Source: Sipunculus nudus (lineage: Eukaryota > Annelida > Sipuncula > Golfingiida > Sipunculidae). Taken from it: a stretch of DNA of 64,000 nucleotides. Below the pieces are notes generated by a model. The model worked only from the letters and a program-made list of their open reading frames with translations. It was not told the DNA's origin and did not search any database. This document shows, in pieces, positions 14,401 to 26,749 of this stretch. How positions within the stretch are numbered: position 1 is the stretch's first letter; each line of letters opens with the position of its first letter. The position numbers and the translations under genes were made by a program. The stretch covers positions 34,514,862 through 34,578,861 of the forward strand of contig CM049307.1 in the NCBI GenBank assembly GCA_026874595.1, in the 5' to 3' direction.

Positions 14401-16430
14401 CACTTGGGCCACTCTAAAATTCATAACATGTGAATACCAGTAAAAAGTCCTTTCCGTTGATACCAAACTTGATGGCTGGTTTAGCGTATTTAAAGATGTA
14501 TAATACTTTACAAATTCACGCTAAATTAAAAAAATTGGAATAAAAGTCGTACATGACTGCTCTAAAACGCTCACTTGTGCCACTCTAATATTTATACCAT
14601 AAGACTACCAGTGAAAAGTTCTTTCCGTTGATACCAAACTTGATGGGTTGTTTAGCGTATTTAAAGATGTATAATACTTTAAAATTCACGCTAAATTAAA
14701 AAAAATTGAATAAAAGTCGTACTTGACTGCTCTAAAACGGTCACTTGTGCCACTCTAAAATTCATACCGTGTGACTACCAGTAAAAAGTTCCTTCCATTT
14801 ATACCAAACTTGATGGGTTGTTTAGCGTATTTAAAGATTAATAACACTTTAAAATTCACGCTAAATTAAAAAAAATGAATAATAGTCGTATCTAACTGCT
14901 CTAAAACGCTCACTTGTGCCACTCTAAAATTCATACCATGTGAATACCACTAAAAAGTCCTTTCCGTTGATACCAAACGTGATGGGTTGTTTAGCGTAAA
15001 TAAAATTTTATAACACTTTAAAATTCACGCTAAATTAAAATAAAATTGAATAATAGTCGTACCTGACTGCTCTAAAACGGTCTCTTGTGCCACTCTAAAA
15101 TTCATATCATGTGACTACCAGTAAAAAGTTCTTTCCGTTTATACCAAACGTGATGGGTTGTTTAGCGTATTTAAAGATTAATAACACTTTAAAATTCACG
15201 CTAAATTTAAAAAAAATGAATAATAGTCGTATCTGACTGCTCTGAAACGCACACTTGTGCCACTCTAAAATTCATACCATGTGAATACCAGTAAAAAGTC
15301 CTTTCCGATGATACCAAACTTGATGGGTTGTTTAGCGTATTTAAAGATGTATAATACTTTAAAATTCACGCTAAATAAAAAAATTTGAATAAAAGTCGTA
15401 CTTGACTGCTCTAAAACGCTCACTTGTGCCACTCTAAAATTCATACCATAAGACTACCAGTGAAAAGTTCTTTCCGTTGATACCAAACTTGATGGGTTGT
15501 TTAGCGTAATTAATATTTTATATCACTTTAAAATTCACGCTAAATTAAAATAAAATTGAATAATAGTCGTATTTGACTGCTCTAAAACACTCACTTGTGC
15601 CACTCTAAAATTCATACCATGTGAATACCAGTAAAAAGTCCTTTCCGTTGATACCAAACTTGATGGGTTGTTTAGCGTATTTAAAGATGTTTAATACTTT
15701 AAAATTCACGCTAAATTAAAAAAATTGAATAAAAGTCGTACTTGACTGCTCTAAAACGGTCACTTGTGCCACTCTAAAATTCATACCATGTGAATACCAG
15801 TAAAAAGTCCTTTCCGTTTATACCAAACGTGATGGGTTGTTAAGCGTATTTAAAGATTAATAACACTTTTAAATTCACGCTAAATTAAAAAAAAATGAAT
15901 AATAGTCGTATCTGACTGCTCTAAAACGCATACTTGTGCCACTCTAAAATTCATACCATGTGAATACCAGTAAAAAGTCCTTTCCGTTGATACCAAACTT
16001 GATGGGTTGTTTAGCGTATTTAAAGATGTATAATACTTTAAAATTCACGCTAAATTAAAATAAAATTAAATAAAAGTCGTATTTGATTGCTCTAAAACGC
16101 TCACTTGTGCAACTCTAAATTTCATACCATGTGACTACCAGTAAAAAGTACTTTCCGTTCATACCATACTTAATGGGTTGTTTAGCGTAATTAAAATTTT
16201 ATAACACTTTAAAATTCACGCTAAATTAAAATAAAATTGAATAAAAGTCGTATTTGACTTCTCTAAAACGCTCACTTGTGCCACTCTAAAATTCATACCA
16301 TGCGACTACCTGTGAAAAGTACTTTCCGTTGATACCAAACTTGATGGGTTGTTTAGCGTATTTAAAATTTTATAACATTTTTTATATCAAGCAGATTTAA
16401 AAAAAAAAAAGAATAATAGTCGCATTATTA
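2465..16430 (-). repeat. 170-bp satellite array, inverted orientation
   Basis: The same monomer as 1-2464, reverse-complemented, about 82 copies. On the + strand it reads CTAAAACGCTCACTTGTGCCACTCTAA and so on. Two monomer flavours alternate in blocks. One is a homogeneous type with TATATATAACAC in the AT segment. The other is a more diverged type with AAAATTCATACCATGTGAATACCAG and AAAGATGTATAATAC or AAAATTTTATAAC; it is concentrated at about 2,690-3,000, 5,640-6,950 and 14,060-16,430. The last recognisable monomer decays into a poly-A stretch near 16,400-16,430. The array has the size and behaviour of a centromeric or heterochromatic satellite, but location cannot be read from sequence. Confidence 0.97.
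8980..13820 (-). repeat. higher-order repeat (7-mer/14-mer) inside the satellite
   Basis: A diagnostic variant (GTGACCACC instead of GTGACTACC) occurs at about 9,665, 10,856, 12,046 and 13,237, spaced 1190-1191 bp, which is 7 monomers. Other variants, such as TTTAATTATATATAAC near 9,893 and 12,275, recur every 2,381 bp (14 monomers). The 65-residue open frames at 10,744-10,941 and 13,125-13,322 translate identically and are also 2,381 bp apart. So about two 14-mer units lie in tandem, each built of two related 7-mers. Boundaries are approximate, set where monomer-by-monomer matching stops. Confidence 0.85.
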
Positions 16431-16449
16431 GTATTATTAATAGTGAAAT

Positions 16450-16665
16450 TTGTCTATTAGAAAGCGTGTATTGGCACCGTTTGATATACATGATCTTGAC
16501 GAAGCCTTGAGGACAGCGATGATCAGCGAAATACACTGCAAAGCGGTGAACAGAAGGCTGGTCAGGGAAATATGTTTCCGGCTAAAAGCGGAGGAAGAGC
16601 AGGCATTCACGGAGCATTTTCACGAAAAATGGACGTCGGACGTCCGTCGAACTTCACAGTCGTAG
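16450..16665 (+). pseudogene. unidentified 71-codon open frame at the satellite edge
   Basis: The frame opens after an in-frame TGA (16,444-16,446) and closes with TAG at 16,663-16,665. No ATG begins it: the first codon is TTG, and the first internal ATG would leave about 48 codons. An AG preceded by TTTGTCTATT at 16,459-16,460 could be a splice acceptor, making this a terminal exon, but no upstream exon is possible inside the satellite. Composition is protein-like, with charged residues and motifs such as CKAVNRRLVREICFRLKAEE. I cannot assign a family. It is either a captured or truncated exon or chance. Low confidence. Confidence 0.25.
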
Positions 16666-16666
16666 T

Positions 16667-16744
16667 AAAACCTGTCTAATGCGCACAGTCAAGGGACTGA
16701 TATATTTTGTCTTTACAAGCCAGATGTCCTTATAAGACAGGTTT
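16667..16744. repeat. 10-bp inverted repeat just after the open frame
   Basis: AAACCTGTCT (16,668-16,677) and AGACAGGTTT (16,735-16,744) are perfect reverse complements flanking 57 bases. This could be a short hairpin-forming element end or a fragment of a dispersed element. It begins directly after the stop codon of the open frame at 16,450-16,665. Confidence 0.5.
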
Positions 16745-17489
16745 GCAATTAAATATTATGGAGGAAACATACAATCAAAGGTCCGCGGAACAGAAGGTTG
16801 GCCGTACAGGCTTGCTGGAACAACTCCCATAGCACAAGGTTCAGCTCCTCATTATGACTCCTGATCCGAGCAGAACCACTTTGTCTCCAGAAGAATTTTC
16901 CTCTGAAGTGGCTAGATATTTGGTACTGCATTTCATAACATTTGGGTCATTCCATGTGAACTCAACAAGTGCCTCCAGCAAACCATCTCAGAAAATTATA
17001 ATATTTTCCTGATATGTGCATTTGAACCCTCTTAGCACTAAAACACCATCATTTGGTTGAAAACATTTTTGGAATCCATCCTGGAGTCCATATATGGGGA
17101 TGGGGGTACTTGTTAAATTGATTCCTACTAATTCTGGACAGTATTTTTGAGAGTTATATCTTCTGAGAGATTATTGCTAGAGCAATGAAACTTAATGAAT
17201 TTACATAACTTTCAATGGTGGTTGTGAAGCAAAATTTAAATTTGGGTAAAAACTGAATGTTTAGCCTCTGGAGCCTGCTAAAAATTGTGAAAAAAATTGT
17301 AAAAATTGATTTCCGCCTGGTATAAAGATGCTTTTACATATTAGAAATGAGATTATAATAGGCAAATATGTTACAAATGATATCTAAATGACCTGCCTGG
17401 GTAAAGTGGACAATATTGTTCCTAGTTTGGTCATTTTTTTTGCCAGCAGTGTTGAAGTAAAAAGCATTAAATTTTGCATTTTGGTCATA
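16745..17489. other. unclassified AT-rich sequence
   Basis: No convincing gene, tandem repeat or element end was recognised. The open frames here are short and lack protein-like composition. Confidence 0.5.
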
Positions 17490-18025
17490 TTTGACCAAAT
17501 TTTTCACAGTGTGGGTCAGAATAAATCAACTGAAATTGTGCATATCCATAGATCTTGAACTCCTCTATCTTGTGCTCAAGACTGGTGGTGCCATCTGCAA
17601 TAGTTTTCCTGTGGCCTTAATCCATACATGTGCTTTGGGTGAAAATTGCTTGTATCTTTGGAGTGATTCAAGGTATAGGTCTGAAATTTGGCATGTTCAT
17701 CCATCTTGGAAAATTTTCTCCTATACCAGACAGGTGGCACCATGTGTTTTTGTTGATTAAATTAATGCCCTTTTTTCAGAGTTTTAGCAGACTATATTTA
17801 GGAGTGGTGTCACATACCATGCAATCCATCCCTCACTTCACCTGTACAACTCTGACTTCAGCAGAAACATGTTGTCCCTTGTTGACCATCTGTTTTCTAG
17901 TTAAAATGTGATACAAAAACTCAAGTATCTGAATATCTAATGCACTGATGGCCATAATACTTTGCATACATATTGAACATTGAATGTCTCATCAGTTCCT
18001 GTACACTGCTGGCGCCACCTTAATT
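17490..18025 (-). repeat. fragments of dispersed interspersed repeats
   Basis: 17,540-17,790 (CTCAAGACTGGTGGTGCC and following) matches, in reverse orientation, the sequence at about 46,500-46,800 in the C7orf50 intron. 17,910-18,020 (CAAAAACTCAAGTATCTGA to GGCGCCACC) matches the 337-bp repeat family at 37-42 kb in reverse orientation. These are truncated copies, each with one copy of the recurring GGTGGCRCCACC-like motif. Confidence 0.7.
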
Positions 18026-20588
18026 AAACAAGGGACCTATGGGTCACGGCGCTCAGCTGTTATATATGATAAAAAAATATGATTTAGAAATGAGGCACAT
18101 GCTGGTTTTGTGGGGTAACAAATATTAGCTGTATTATGAGTTATTGTTGTTTAGCTTATGTATGATTTTGATAGTACCTTTGGAGACAGGGAAGAGGATT
18201 GATTTCATTTATTTTATTAACAAATGGAGTACTACTGTCACACAGATTTTGACTTGGCCATATAACTTATAAGCAGAACATATAATATAAGAGTTTAACT
18301 ATTTATTTTAAAAAAATTACAAATATTGTCCCAAATATAATTTTTATTAAAAATAATAAGAGAATCGTAATTTTTTAAAATGAAATATAACTGAAATGAT
18401 TATTAAAATAATATTAAAGAATATATTCATGAATGCATTCATGAATACATTTTGAAAGTATTTGCACTGGTATTCATATACTTTCATTTTACCTGAATTC
18501 ACATTCTTTATGCAAGAAATTTTATAATGGAGTACATATTCATATTCGTATTTAAATACAATTGCACAGTTTTCACCAAACAATGATGTTGAGAATCCAG
18601 AATATACAAAATTCACACCTTTAAATAATGATCATAAGTACCTGGTTTTATGGCTTTTATTTATATTTAATAAAATAAATATAGACATAGTAGGAATCTA
18701 GATTACTATTATCAACTGCATCTTTGTCTATCATTAATTTCCTTCATATGATCCTTAATGATTAGTAATGAATAATATGATTTACCTTTTTATCATTAAA
18801 ATTGAACTGAAAAATACCATAGGTGACTGCATGGTGTTATTTGGTATACATGACATTCTTTCCATCGATACAAGATTCTTATATCATCAGTAACTGCAAG
18901 TTAATTTCCTGTTATTATAAACTAACAAATTCCTTTTCTATTTTTCTTTAATTTGTTATTAAAAACCAATAAAAATTTATTAATTTATTGTTTATTGTTA
19001 TGTTGTTGGTTAAAACTACTAGATGAGTTGGGTTGGACATCTGGATCAACTGTGGCTGGCCATAAGCTGCCAGGCTGCCCCAGTGTATGTCTCGCCTCAA
19101 GCATGCATAATTTGCTGAAAGTTCAACAAGGTCAACATACAGGTGACTCAAGAGGGGCTTGTCAAGGTCTGACATGGTCTCATAAAAACATTAATAAAAG
19201 CTACAATTTTTGGCCAATTTCTTACAGCTTTCTAAACTAAAAAGCTGAAATCCTTATGTGTGCAAGATATGAAAATTATATCAACAGTGCTCACAGGAAA
19301 CAAACATGCCTTGGTCAAAGTAGGGTAAAATTTAAGGTACTGATTTTATGTTTATGCTAATAACTTATAAAATTTACAAAATTCAGATCTAATTTTGGGT
19401 ATACAATTGAATCTTAATTAAACAAATTTATATACTTGAAAAAAATTCTCTATCTTCAATAATTTTCATGTTACGTGAGTAAATATTTTTCCTGATTTTT
19501 TACAAAGTCCATTTTGTTTGGGCCCATAACTTAAAACAATTACGCAATACTGACATCATTTCTGGCATGGGCATAGTGAATGTATAGAAAAATATGTATA
19601 TTATATATGATCAAAGTCAGATCAGTGGTTTTGATATTAGGCAGTCTTAAAGTGTAACATTGGGTTTTTAATGGAAAAATTAAGTTTTTCATTGATATCT
19701 CGAAGGAATAAAGTCCTAGTGACCAAATTCTTGGCATGGTAGGGGATTTTGGAGAAATCTAACTGTATGCCAAATTTAAGGAACTTAGAGCTGAAGCTCG
19801 GGAGCTGAGCTCTAGCAAACTGCATAACACTAGCAATATGTGACATGGTGCTTGAAAACTTGAATAAAATCTACAGTTTTTGATCAACTGGTTTCAAATT
19901 TTTGTTGTTAACAGTTGAAATGCTAATAAAAACATGCTTTGAAAATTAAATCCACAGCAGTTACAGAAAAAAAAACGTGCCATGGTCAAACTTGGGCAAA
20001 ATTTAAGGTACCAATTTTTATTTTTGCTAATATTTTAAAAAATTTAAAAGATTTTGTTCTAATTTTGGGTATACAATTTAATTTTGATTAATAAAAGTTA
20101 AATTACTGGAAAAAAGTTCTTAGCTTTAACAAGTTTTGTGTTAAGTGATCAAATTTCTTTCCTGATTATTTACAAAATGCATTATGTTTGGGCCCATAAC
20201 TTTTTTAAATTATATAATACAGACCTAATTTCTCGAATGTACATAGGAACTATATAGAGGATTATATATGGTAAATATGAGGAAAAACAGATGAGTGGTT
20301 TTGATATTAGGCAGTCCTGAAGTGTGAAAATAGGTCTTTAATAAAAAATTTAGGTTTTTCCTATATTTCTCAAAGGAAAGAAGTCGCAAAGACCCAGTTT
20401 TCGGCTTGGTAGGAGATCTTGGGAACATCTAACATTATGCCAAATTTTGGATTCCTAGGTCTTACAGTTTCAAAACGTGCCACATCTACGTACGGACAGA
20501 CAGACGGACAGCCCGACGGACGGACGACGGACAATGGACCACGACTATAGCTCAGATGACTTATAGTCAGCTGAGCTAAAAACTAGAT
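18026..20588. repeat. 2.6-kb duplicated segment, copy 1
   Basis: This stretch is nearly the same as 22,603-25,224 in direct orientation. Both begin AAACAAGGGACCTATGGGTCAC after unrelated flanks and end ACTAGAT after the hairpin end AGTCAGCTGAGCTAAAAA. Differences are substitutions and small indels, for example a missing stretch near 19,090 and extra sequence near 23,130-23,160 and 23,280-23,330. The left part carries the CATGGGTCAC/CAGCTG end motif. The right part ends in the CGGACGGA-rich tract and the AGCTCAGATGACT...AGTCAGCTGAGCT hairpin. No intact gene lies inside; the open frames of 65-95 codons are duplicated along with the segment. Confidence 0.88.
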
Positions 20589-21577
20589 GTGTCAGAACGA
20601 CAAAAATGCCCCCGCCTGGGGCAAATTAGAAACATTTGTTAAATTTTGAAAAATTTTTGTATTCGGGAGGTGTTGTATGGTCAAAAGTAGGTCAACAAGG
20701 GCAAAATGCAAACTCGATCTGTTACGGGTCATTATCAAGCAACACACCAAAAATCAGGCCAGTATCTGCAGGCACTGTGAAAAAGAGTCCATACATGTGC
20801 ATTTTCCATAAAAATTTGTCTTTCATGAAATTTTCTATGTTTAGGAGCCGTAAAACAATCAAAAGTAGGTCAATCAGGATGAAACACGAATTCGATCTGT
20901 AACTGTCATTATCTGCCCACACATAAAAAACCAGGGTGGTATCTGCAGGCATTGAGGAAAAAAAATCAGTACATATGCATTTGTTATGAAAATTTCTATT
21001 TTTCATGAAACTTTCTATGTTCAGGAGCAGTCAAATGGTCAAAAGTAGGTCAACTGAGACAAAACAAGAACTTGATCTGTAACTGGTCATTATCTGCCTA
21101 CACACCAAAAATCAGGCCCGTATCTGCAGGCACTGTGAAAAAAAAGTCTGTACATGTGCACTTTTTTATGTAATTTTCTATGTTAGAGCAACGTCAAACA
21201 GTCAAAAGTAGGTCAACTGGGACAAAACATGAACTCGATCTGTAACTGCTTATTTTCTGCCCACACACCAAAAATCAGGCCAATATCTGCAGGTATTGCA
21301 AAAGAAAAAGTCAGTACATGTGTATTTGTCATGTAAATTTCTATTTTTAATGAAATTTTCTAAGTTAAGGAGCCGTAAAACGTACAAAAATAGGTCAACT
21401 GGGACGAAACACGAACTCGATCTGTAACTGGTCATTATCTGCCCACACACCAAAAATCAGGCCAATATCTGCAGGCATTGCGATAAAAAGTCCGTACAAC
21501 TGTTTGATTTCGGAAGGACGGAATGTCGGACATGGGTAAAACTTTATGCCCCAGCCACTTTGTGGCGGGGGCATAAA
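20587..21577 (+). mobile_element. non-autonomous element with about 5 tandem units of 160-180 bp
   Basis: It begins CTAGATGTGTCAGAACGACA then ATGCCCCCGCCTGGGGC, and ends with the hairpin GCCCCAGCCAC/GTGGCGGGGGC followed by ATAAAA. The core is tandem units marked by TCAAAAGTAGGTCAA (at about 20,681, 20,857, 21,037, 21,202 and, decayed, 21,377). Each unit also has GATCTGTAACTGGTCATTATCTGC, AATATCTGCAGGCATTG and TACATGTG. Conserved ends around a variable-number tandem core resemble the pearl or Helentron-derived elements described from bivalves; that assignment is inference. A second copy with about 10 units lies at 26,750-28,652. Confidence 0.8.
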
Positions 21578-21897
21578 AAATTAGGCATTTTTTCTCTATT
21601 TATGAGACCTTTAAATGAAGTGGTCATCTTTTAACAGACAAACCATTACAGCTGTACCTAGAATCTTCTCACTTGACATCCAGGGAGACTAATAATAAAT
21701 CTCCCATATTCTACTAGCTAGTAGGGCTTGTAAGTACCCCAAAGAATAATTAAAAATTTGATACAAAAGCTCCATTATCTGAATAACTAATGCCTTGATA
21801 GCCATGATTCTTTGAATATACATTGATCATGGAGTGTTTCATCAGTAGCTGCAGACTGGTGGCCCTATCTATATTTTTAAATTTTTACACATTTTTT
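21578..21897. repeat. dispersed-repeat fragment between elements
   Basis: It contains TCTCTATTTATGAGACC, shared with 30,450-30,470, and a stretch from about 21,760 (ATACAAAAGCTCCATTATCTGAATAACTAATGC) that matches the reverse of the 337-bp family at 37-38 kb. No gene seen. Confidence 0.6.
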
Positions 21898-22602
21898 AGC
21901 TCAGCTGACTATAAGTCATCTGAGCTATAGTCGTGGTCCATTGTCCGTCGTCCGTCCGTCTGTCTGTCCGTCCGTCGGTCTGGATGTCCGTCCGTAAGAC
22001 TGGCACGTTTTGACACTGTTGGACCTACAAATCTGAAATTCGGCATACAGTTAGATGTCCCCAAAATCTCCTACCATGCCCAAAATTGGGTCAATAGGAC
22101 TTCGTTCCTTCGAGATATTAAGGAAAAACCTCAATTTTTTATTAGAAATCTATTTTCACACTTCAGGACTGCCTAATATCAAAACCACTCATCTGGTTTT
22201 CTTCATATTTACCATAAATGTTCCTCTATATAATTCCTATATACATGCCAGATATTAAGTCAGTATTATATAATTTAAAAAAGTTATGGGCCCAAACATA
22301 ATGAACTTTGTAAAAAAATCAGGAAGATATTTGGTCACTTAAGACCAAAAGTGTTAAAGGTAGGGACTTTTTTCCAGTATTACAACTTTAATTAATCAAA
22401 ATTTAATTGTATACCAAAAATTAGATCAAAATCTGTTAAATTTTTTTAAATATTGGGAAAAATATAAAATTGGTACCTTAAATTTTGCCCAAGTTTGACC
22501 ATGGCACTTTTTTTCCTGTAACTGCTGTGGATTTAATTTTCAAAGCATGTTTTTGTTACCATTTCAACTGTTAACAACAAAAAAAATTTGAAACCAGTTG
22601 AT
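21898..22602 (-). repeat. inverted copy of the right half of the 2.6-kb segment
   Basis: It starts with the hairpin end TTAGCTCAGCTGACTATAAGTCATCTGAGCT, then a TCCGTC-rich tract, then sequence that is the reverse complement of about 19,890-20,582, ending at AAATTTGAAACCAGTTGAT. It abuts copy 2 of the 2.6-kb segment directly at 22,603. Confidence 0.8.
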
Positions 22603-25224
22603 AAACAAGGGACCTATGGGTCACGACGCTCAGCTGTTATATATGATAAAAAAATATTATTTAGAAATGAGGCACATGCTGGTTTTGTGTGGCAATAAAT
22701 ATAAGCTGTATTATGAGTTGTTGTTGTTTAGCTTATGTATGATTTTGATAGTACCTTTGGAGACAGGGAAGAGGATTGATTTCATTTATTTTATTAACAA
22801 ATGGAGTACTACTGTCACACAGATTTTGACTTGGCCATATAACTTATAAGCAGAACATATAATATAAGAGTTTAACTATTTATTAAAAATATTACAAATA
22901 TTGTCCCAAATATAATTTTTATTAAAAATAATAAGAGAATCATATGATCTTTTAAAATGAAATATAATTGATATGATTATTAAAATAATATTAAAGAATA
23001 TATTCATGAATGCATTCATGAATACATTTTGAAAGTATTTGCACGAGTATTCATATACTTTCATTTTTACCTGAATTCCCATTCTTTATGCAAGAAATTT
23101 TATATTGGAGTACATAATCATATTCGTATTTAAATACAATTACAAAGTATTCGCACCATGTCTGGTATTTATTCAGTTTTCACCAAACAATGATGTTGAG
23201 AATCCAGAATATACAAAATTCACACATTTAAATAATGATCATAAGTACCTGGTTTTATGGCTTTTATTTATATTAAAAAATAACTGTAAAAAATTCATTT
23301 TGGACTAATTTCACATCAATGTACACACTAGACACAGTAGGAATCTAGATTAATATTATCAACTGCATCTTTGTCTATCATTAATTTCCTTCATATGATC
23401 CTTAATGATTAGTAATGAATAATATGATTTACTTCTTTATCATTAAAAATGAACTGAAAAATGCCATAGGTGACTGCATGGTGTTATTTGGAATATGTGA
23501 CATTCTACCCATCGATACAAGATTCTTATATCATCAGTAACTGCAAGTTAATTTCCTGTTATTATAAACTAACAAATTCCTTTTCTATTTTTCTTTAATC
23601 TGTTATTTAAAACCAATAAAAATTTATTAATTTATTGTTTACTGTTATGTTGTTGGTTAAAACTACTAGATGAGTTGGGTTGAACACCTGGATCAACTAT
23701 GGCTGGCCATCAGCTGCCTGGATTCTCCCCTCAAGCGTGCATAATTTGATGAAAGGTCAACAAGGTCAACATACAGGTGACTCAAGAGGGGCACGAGAGA
23801 GCCAAAGTCTGACAGGGTCTCATAAAAAACATTAATAAAAGCTACAATATTTGGCAAATTTCTTTCAGCTTTCTAAACTAAAAAGCTGAAATCCTTATGT
23901 GTGCATGATATGAAAATTATATCAACAGTGCTCACGGGAAACAAACGTGCCATGGTCACAGTTGGGCAAAATTTAAGGTACTAATTTTATATTTATACTA
24001 ATAACTTATAAAATTTGAAAAATTCAGAACTAATTTTGGGTATTCAATTGAATCTTGATTAAATAATGTTACATCCCTGACAAAAAAGATCTCTAGCTTC
24101 AGCAATGCCCTTGTTAAGGGAGTAAATATATTTCTTGATTTTTTACAAAGTGCATTATGTTTGGGCCCATAACTTAAAAAAAATACACAATACTGACATC
24201 ATTTCTGGCATGTGCATAGTGAATGTATAGAAAAATATGTATATTATATATGATCAAAGTCAGATCAGTGGTTTTGATATTAGGCAGTCTTAAAGTGTAA
24301 CATTGGGTTTTTAATGGAAAAATTAAGTTTTTCATTGATATCTCGAAGGAATAAAGTCCTAGTGACCAAATTCTTGGCATGGTAGGGGATTTTGGAGAAA
24401 TCTAACTGTATGCCAAATTTAAGGAACTTAGAGCTGAAGCTCAAGAGCTGAGCTCTAGCAAACTGCATAACACTAGCAATATGTGACATGGTGCTTGAAA
24501 ACTTGAATAAAATCTACAGTTTTTGATCAACTGGTTTCAAATTTTTGGTGTTAACAGTTGAAATGCTAACAAAAACATGCTGTGAAAATTAAATCCACAG
24601 CAGTTACAGCAAAAAAAACGTGCCATGGTCAAAGTTGGGCAAATTTAAGGTACCAATTTTTTATTTTTGCTAATATTTTTAAAAATTTAAAAGATTTTGA
24701 TCTAATTTTGGGTATACAATTTAATTTTGATTAATAAAAGTAATATTACTGGAAAAAAAGTGCTTAGCTTTAACAAGTTTTGTGTTAAGTGATAAAATTT
24801 CTTTCCTGATTATTTAAAAAATGCATTATGTTTGGGCCCATAACTTTTTTAAATTAAATTATACAGACCTAATTTCTGGCATGTACATAGGAATTATATA
24901 TAGGATTATTTATAGGAAATATGAGGAAAAACAGATGAGTGGTTTTGATATTAGGCAGTCCTAAAGTGTAAAAATAGGTTTTTAATAAAAAATTGAGGTT
25001 TTTCCTTAATTTCTCAAAGGAATGAAGTCGCAAAGACCCAGTTTTTGGCTTGGTAGGAGATCTTGGGGACATCTAACATTATGCTGAATTTTGGATTCCT
25101 AGGTCTTACGGTTTCAAAACGTGCCACATCTACGGACGGACGGACGGACAGACGGAAGGACGACGGACAATGGACCACGACTATAGCTCAGATGACTTAT
25201 AGTCAGCTGAGCTAAAAACTAGAT
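22603..25224. repeat. 2.6-kb duplicated segment, copy 2
   Basis: Direct-orientation copy of 18,026-20,588 (see that entry). Left flank TTGAT, right flank TTTATTCAAG. Small-indel differences suggest the duplication is not very recent, or that both are independent insertions of one composite element. Confidence 0.88.
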
Positions 25225-26350
25225 TTTATTCAAGTTTTCAAGCACCATGTCACATATTGTTTACATCAAGCTAGTGTTATGCAGTTTACTAGAGCTCAGC
25301 TCCCCAGCTTCAGCTCTAAGTTCCTTAAATTTTGCATACAGTTAGATGTCCCCCAAATCCTCTACCATACCAAAAGTTTGGTCACTAGGACTGCATTCCT
25401 TCGAGATATTAAGAAAAAACTTCATTTTTCCATTTAAAACCCATTGTAACACTTTAGATTGCCTAATATCAAAACCACTGATCTGACTTTGATCATATAT
25501 AATATACATATTTTTCTATACATTCGCTATGCATATGCCAGAAATGATGTCAGATTGTGTAATTGTTTTAAGTTCTAGGCCCAAACATAATGCACTTTGT
25601 AAAAAATCAAGAAATATATTTACTCTCTTAACATAAAAATTGCTGAAGGTAGACATTTTTTGCCAGGGATATAACATTATTTAATCAAGATTCAATTGTA
25701 TTCCCAAAATTAGTTCTGAATTTTTCAAATTTTATAAGTTATTAGCATAAATATAAAATCAGTACCTTAAATTTTGCCCAACTTTGGCCATGGCATGTTT
25801 TTTCCCTGTAAGCACTGTTGATTTAATTTTTATATCTTGCACACGTAAGGATTTTAGCTTCTAAATTCTGAAGTTATAAAAGGAATTGGTCAAAAACTAG
25901 CTTTTATGAAAGTTTTTATGAGACCATATCACACCTTGGCTGTACTGAAGCCACTCTTTTATGTCCCCACATTGACCTTTCAGGCCAATTATGCATGCTT
26001 GAAGCGAGGCACTCTGGAGCCAGCCAGCTCTTGGGTGGCTTCAACTGGATCTAACTGTCCAACCCCCTCCACTAGTATTTGTTTAGGCCATAAGCATAAC
26101 AATAAACTTTTTTTTAATTCTTGGTTTATGATAAGAACTTAAAAAAAATAAATGGAAAAGGAATTCATAGTTAATGAGTTACAGGGGATTACCTTGCAAT
26201 TACTGATCATTTATGGATCTTCCATGGATGGCCAAAATTGTATTTCAAATGACACCATGCAGTCACCATTAGGTATTTTTCATTTCAACCATAAAAATGA
26301 AAAATACATAATTAAAATAAATTGTTGTTTACTATTAGGGATTATATGAA
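25225..26350 (-). repeat. inverted copy of the left half of the 2.6-kb segment
   Basis: 25,225-25,270 (TTTATTCAAGTTTTCAAGCACCATG and following) is the reverse complement of about 19,835-19,875. Similarity then runs leftwards through the TATATATGATCAAAGTCAG region to about the position corresponding to 18,800. It is more diverged than the direct copies. Together with copy 2 it forms a large imperfect inverted structure. Confidence 0.7.
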
Positions 26351-26749
26351 GCAAGATAATGATAGACAAGGATGCAGTTGATTATATTAAATTAATCTTA
26401 ATTTCCAGGTCTTTTCCAGGTGATTAACTTGTTGGTTTATATTTATTACAAAATTAAAATAATAAATAAATATGTCAAAAATTTAAAATATTACTCAGAC
26501 AAGTGATCATTAAAGATTTTAATTTGTTTGACTTATAACTCATGGTTGTATCAGTTGTTACATGATACTGGCTAAATAATCAAAATTTATATTGCTGGTC
26601 CTTTATTTCAGTTCATAAAATTTAACATTCCCAACTCCAGTTTGCTCCTGGTATGATATATTGGGTGTTTTGATCCTTGAATTAATTTTAACACATGTAT
26701 TAGTTTTATAGCTGAGAATACTTTTCTTTTTTTCCTGATACCATTTAAA
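26351..26749. other. unclassified AT-rich sequence
   Basis: No gene, tandem repeat or element end recognised. Confidence 0.5.

Noticed and set aside
1-16430. CRISPR-like regular repeats
   Set aside because: Repeats are contiguous 170-bp monomers without unique spacers, in animal DNA. This is a satellite.
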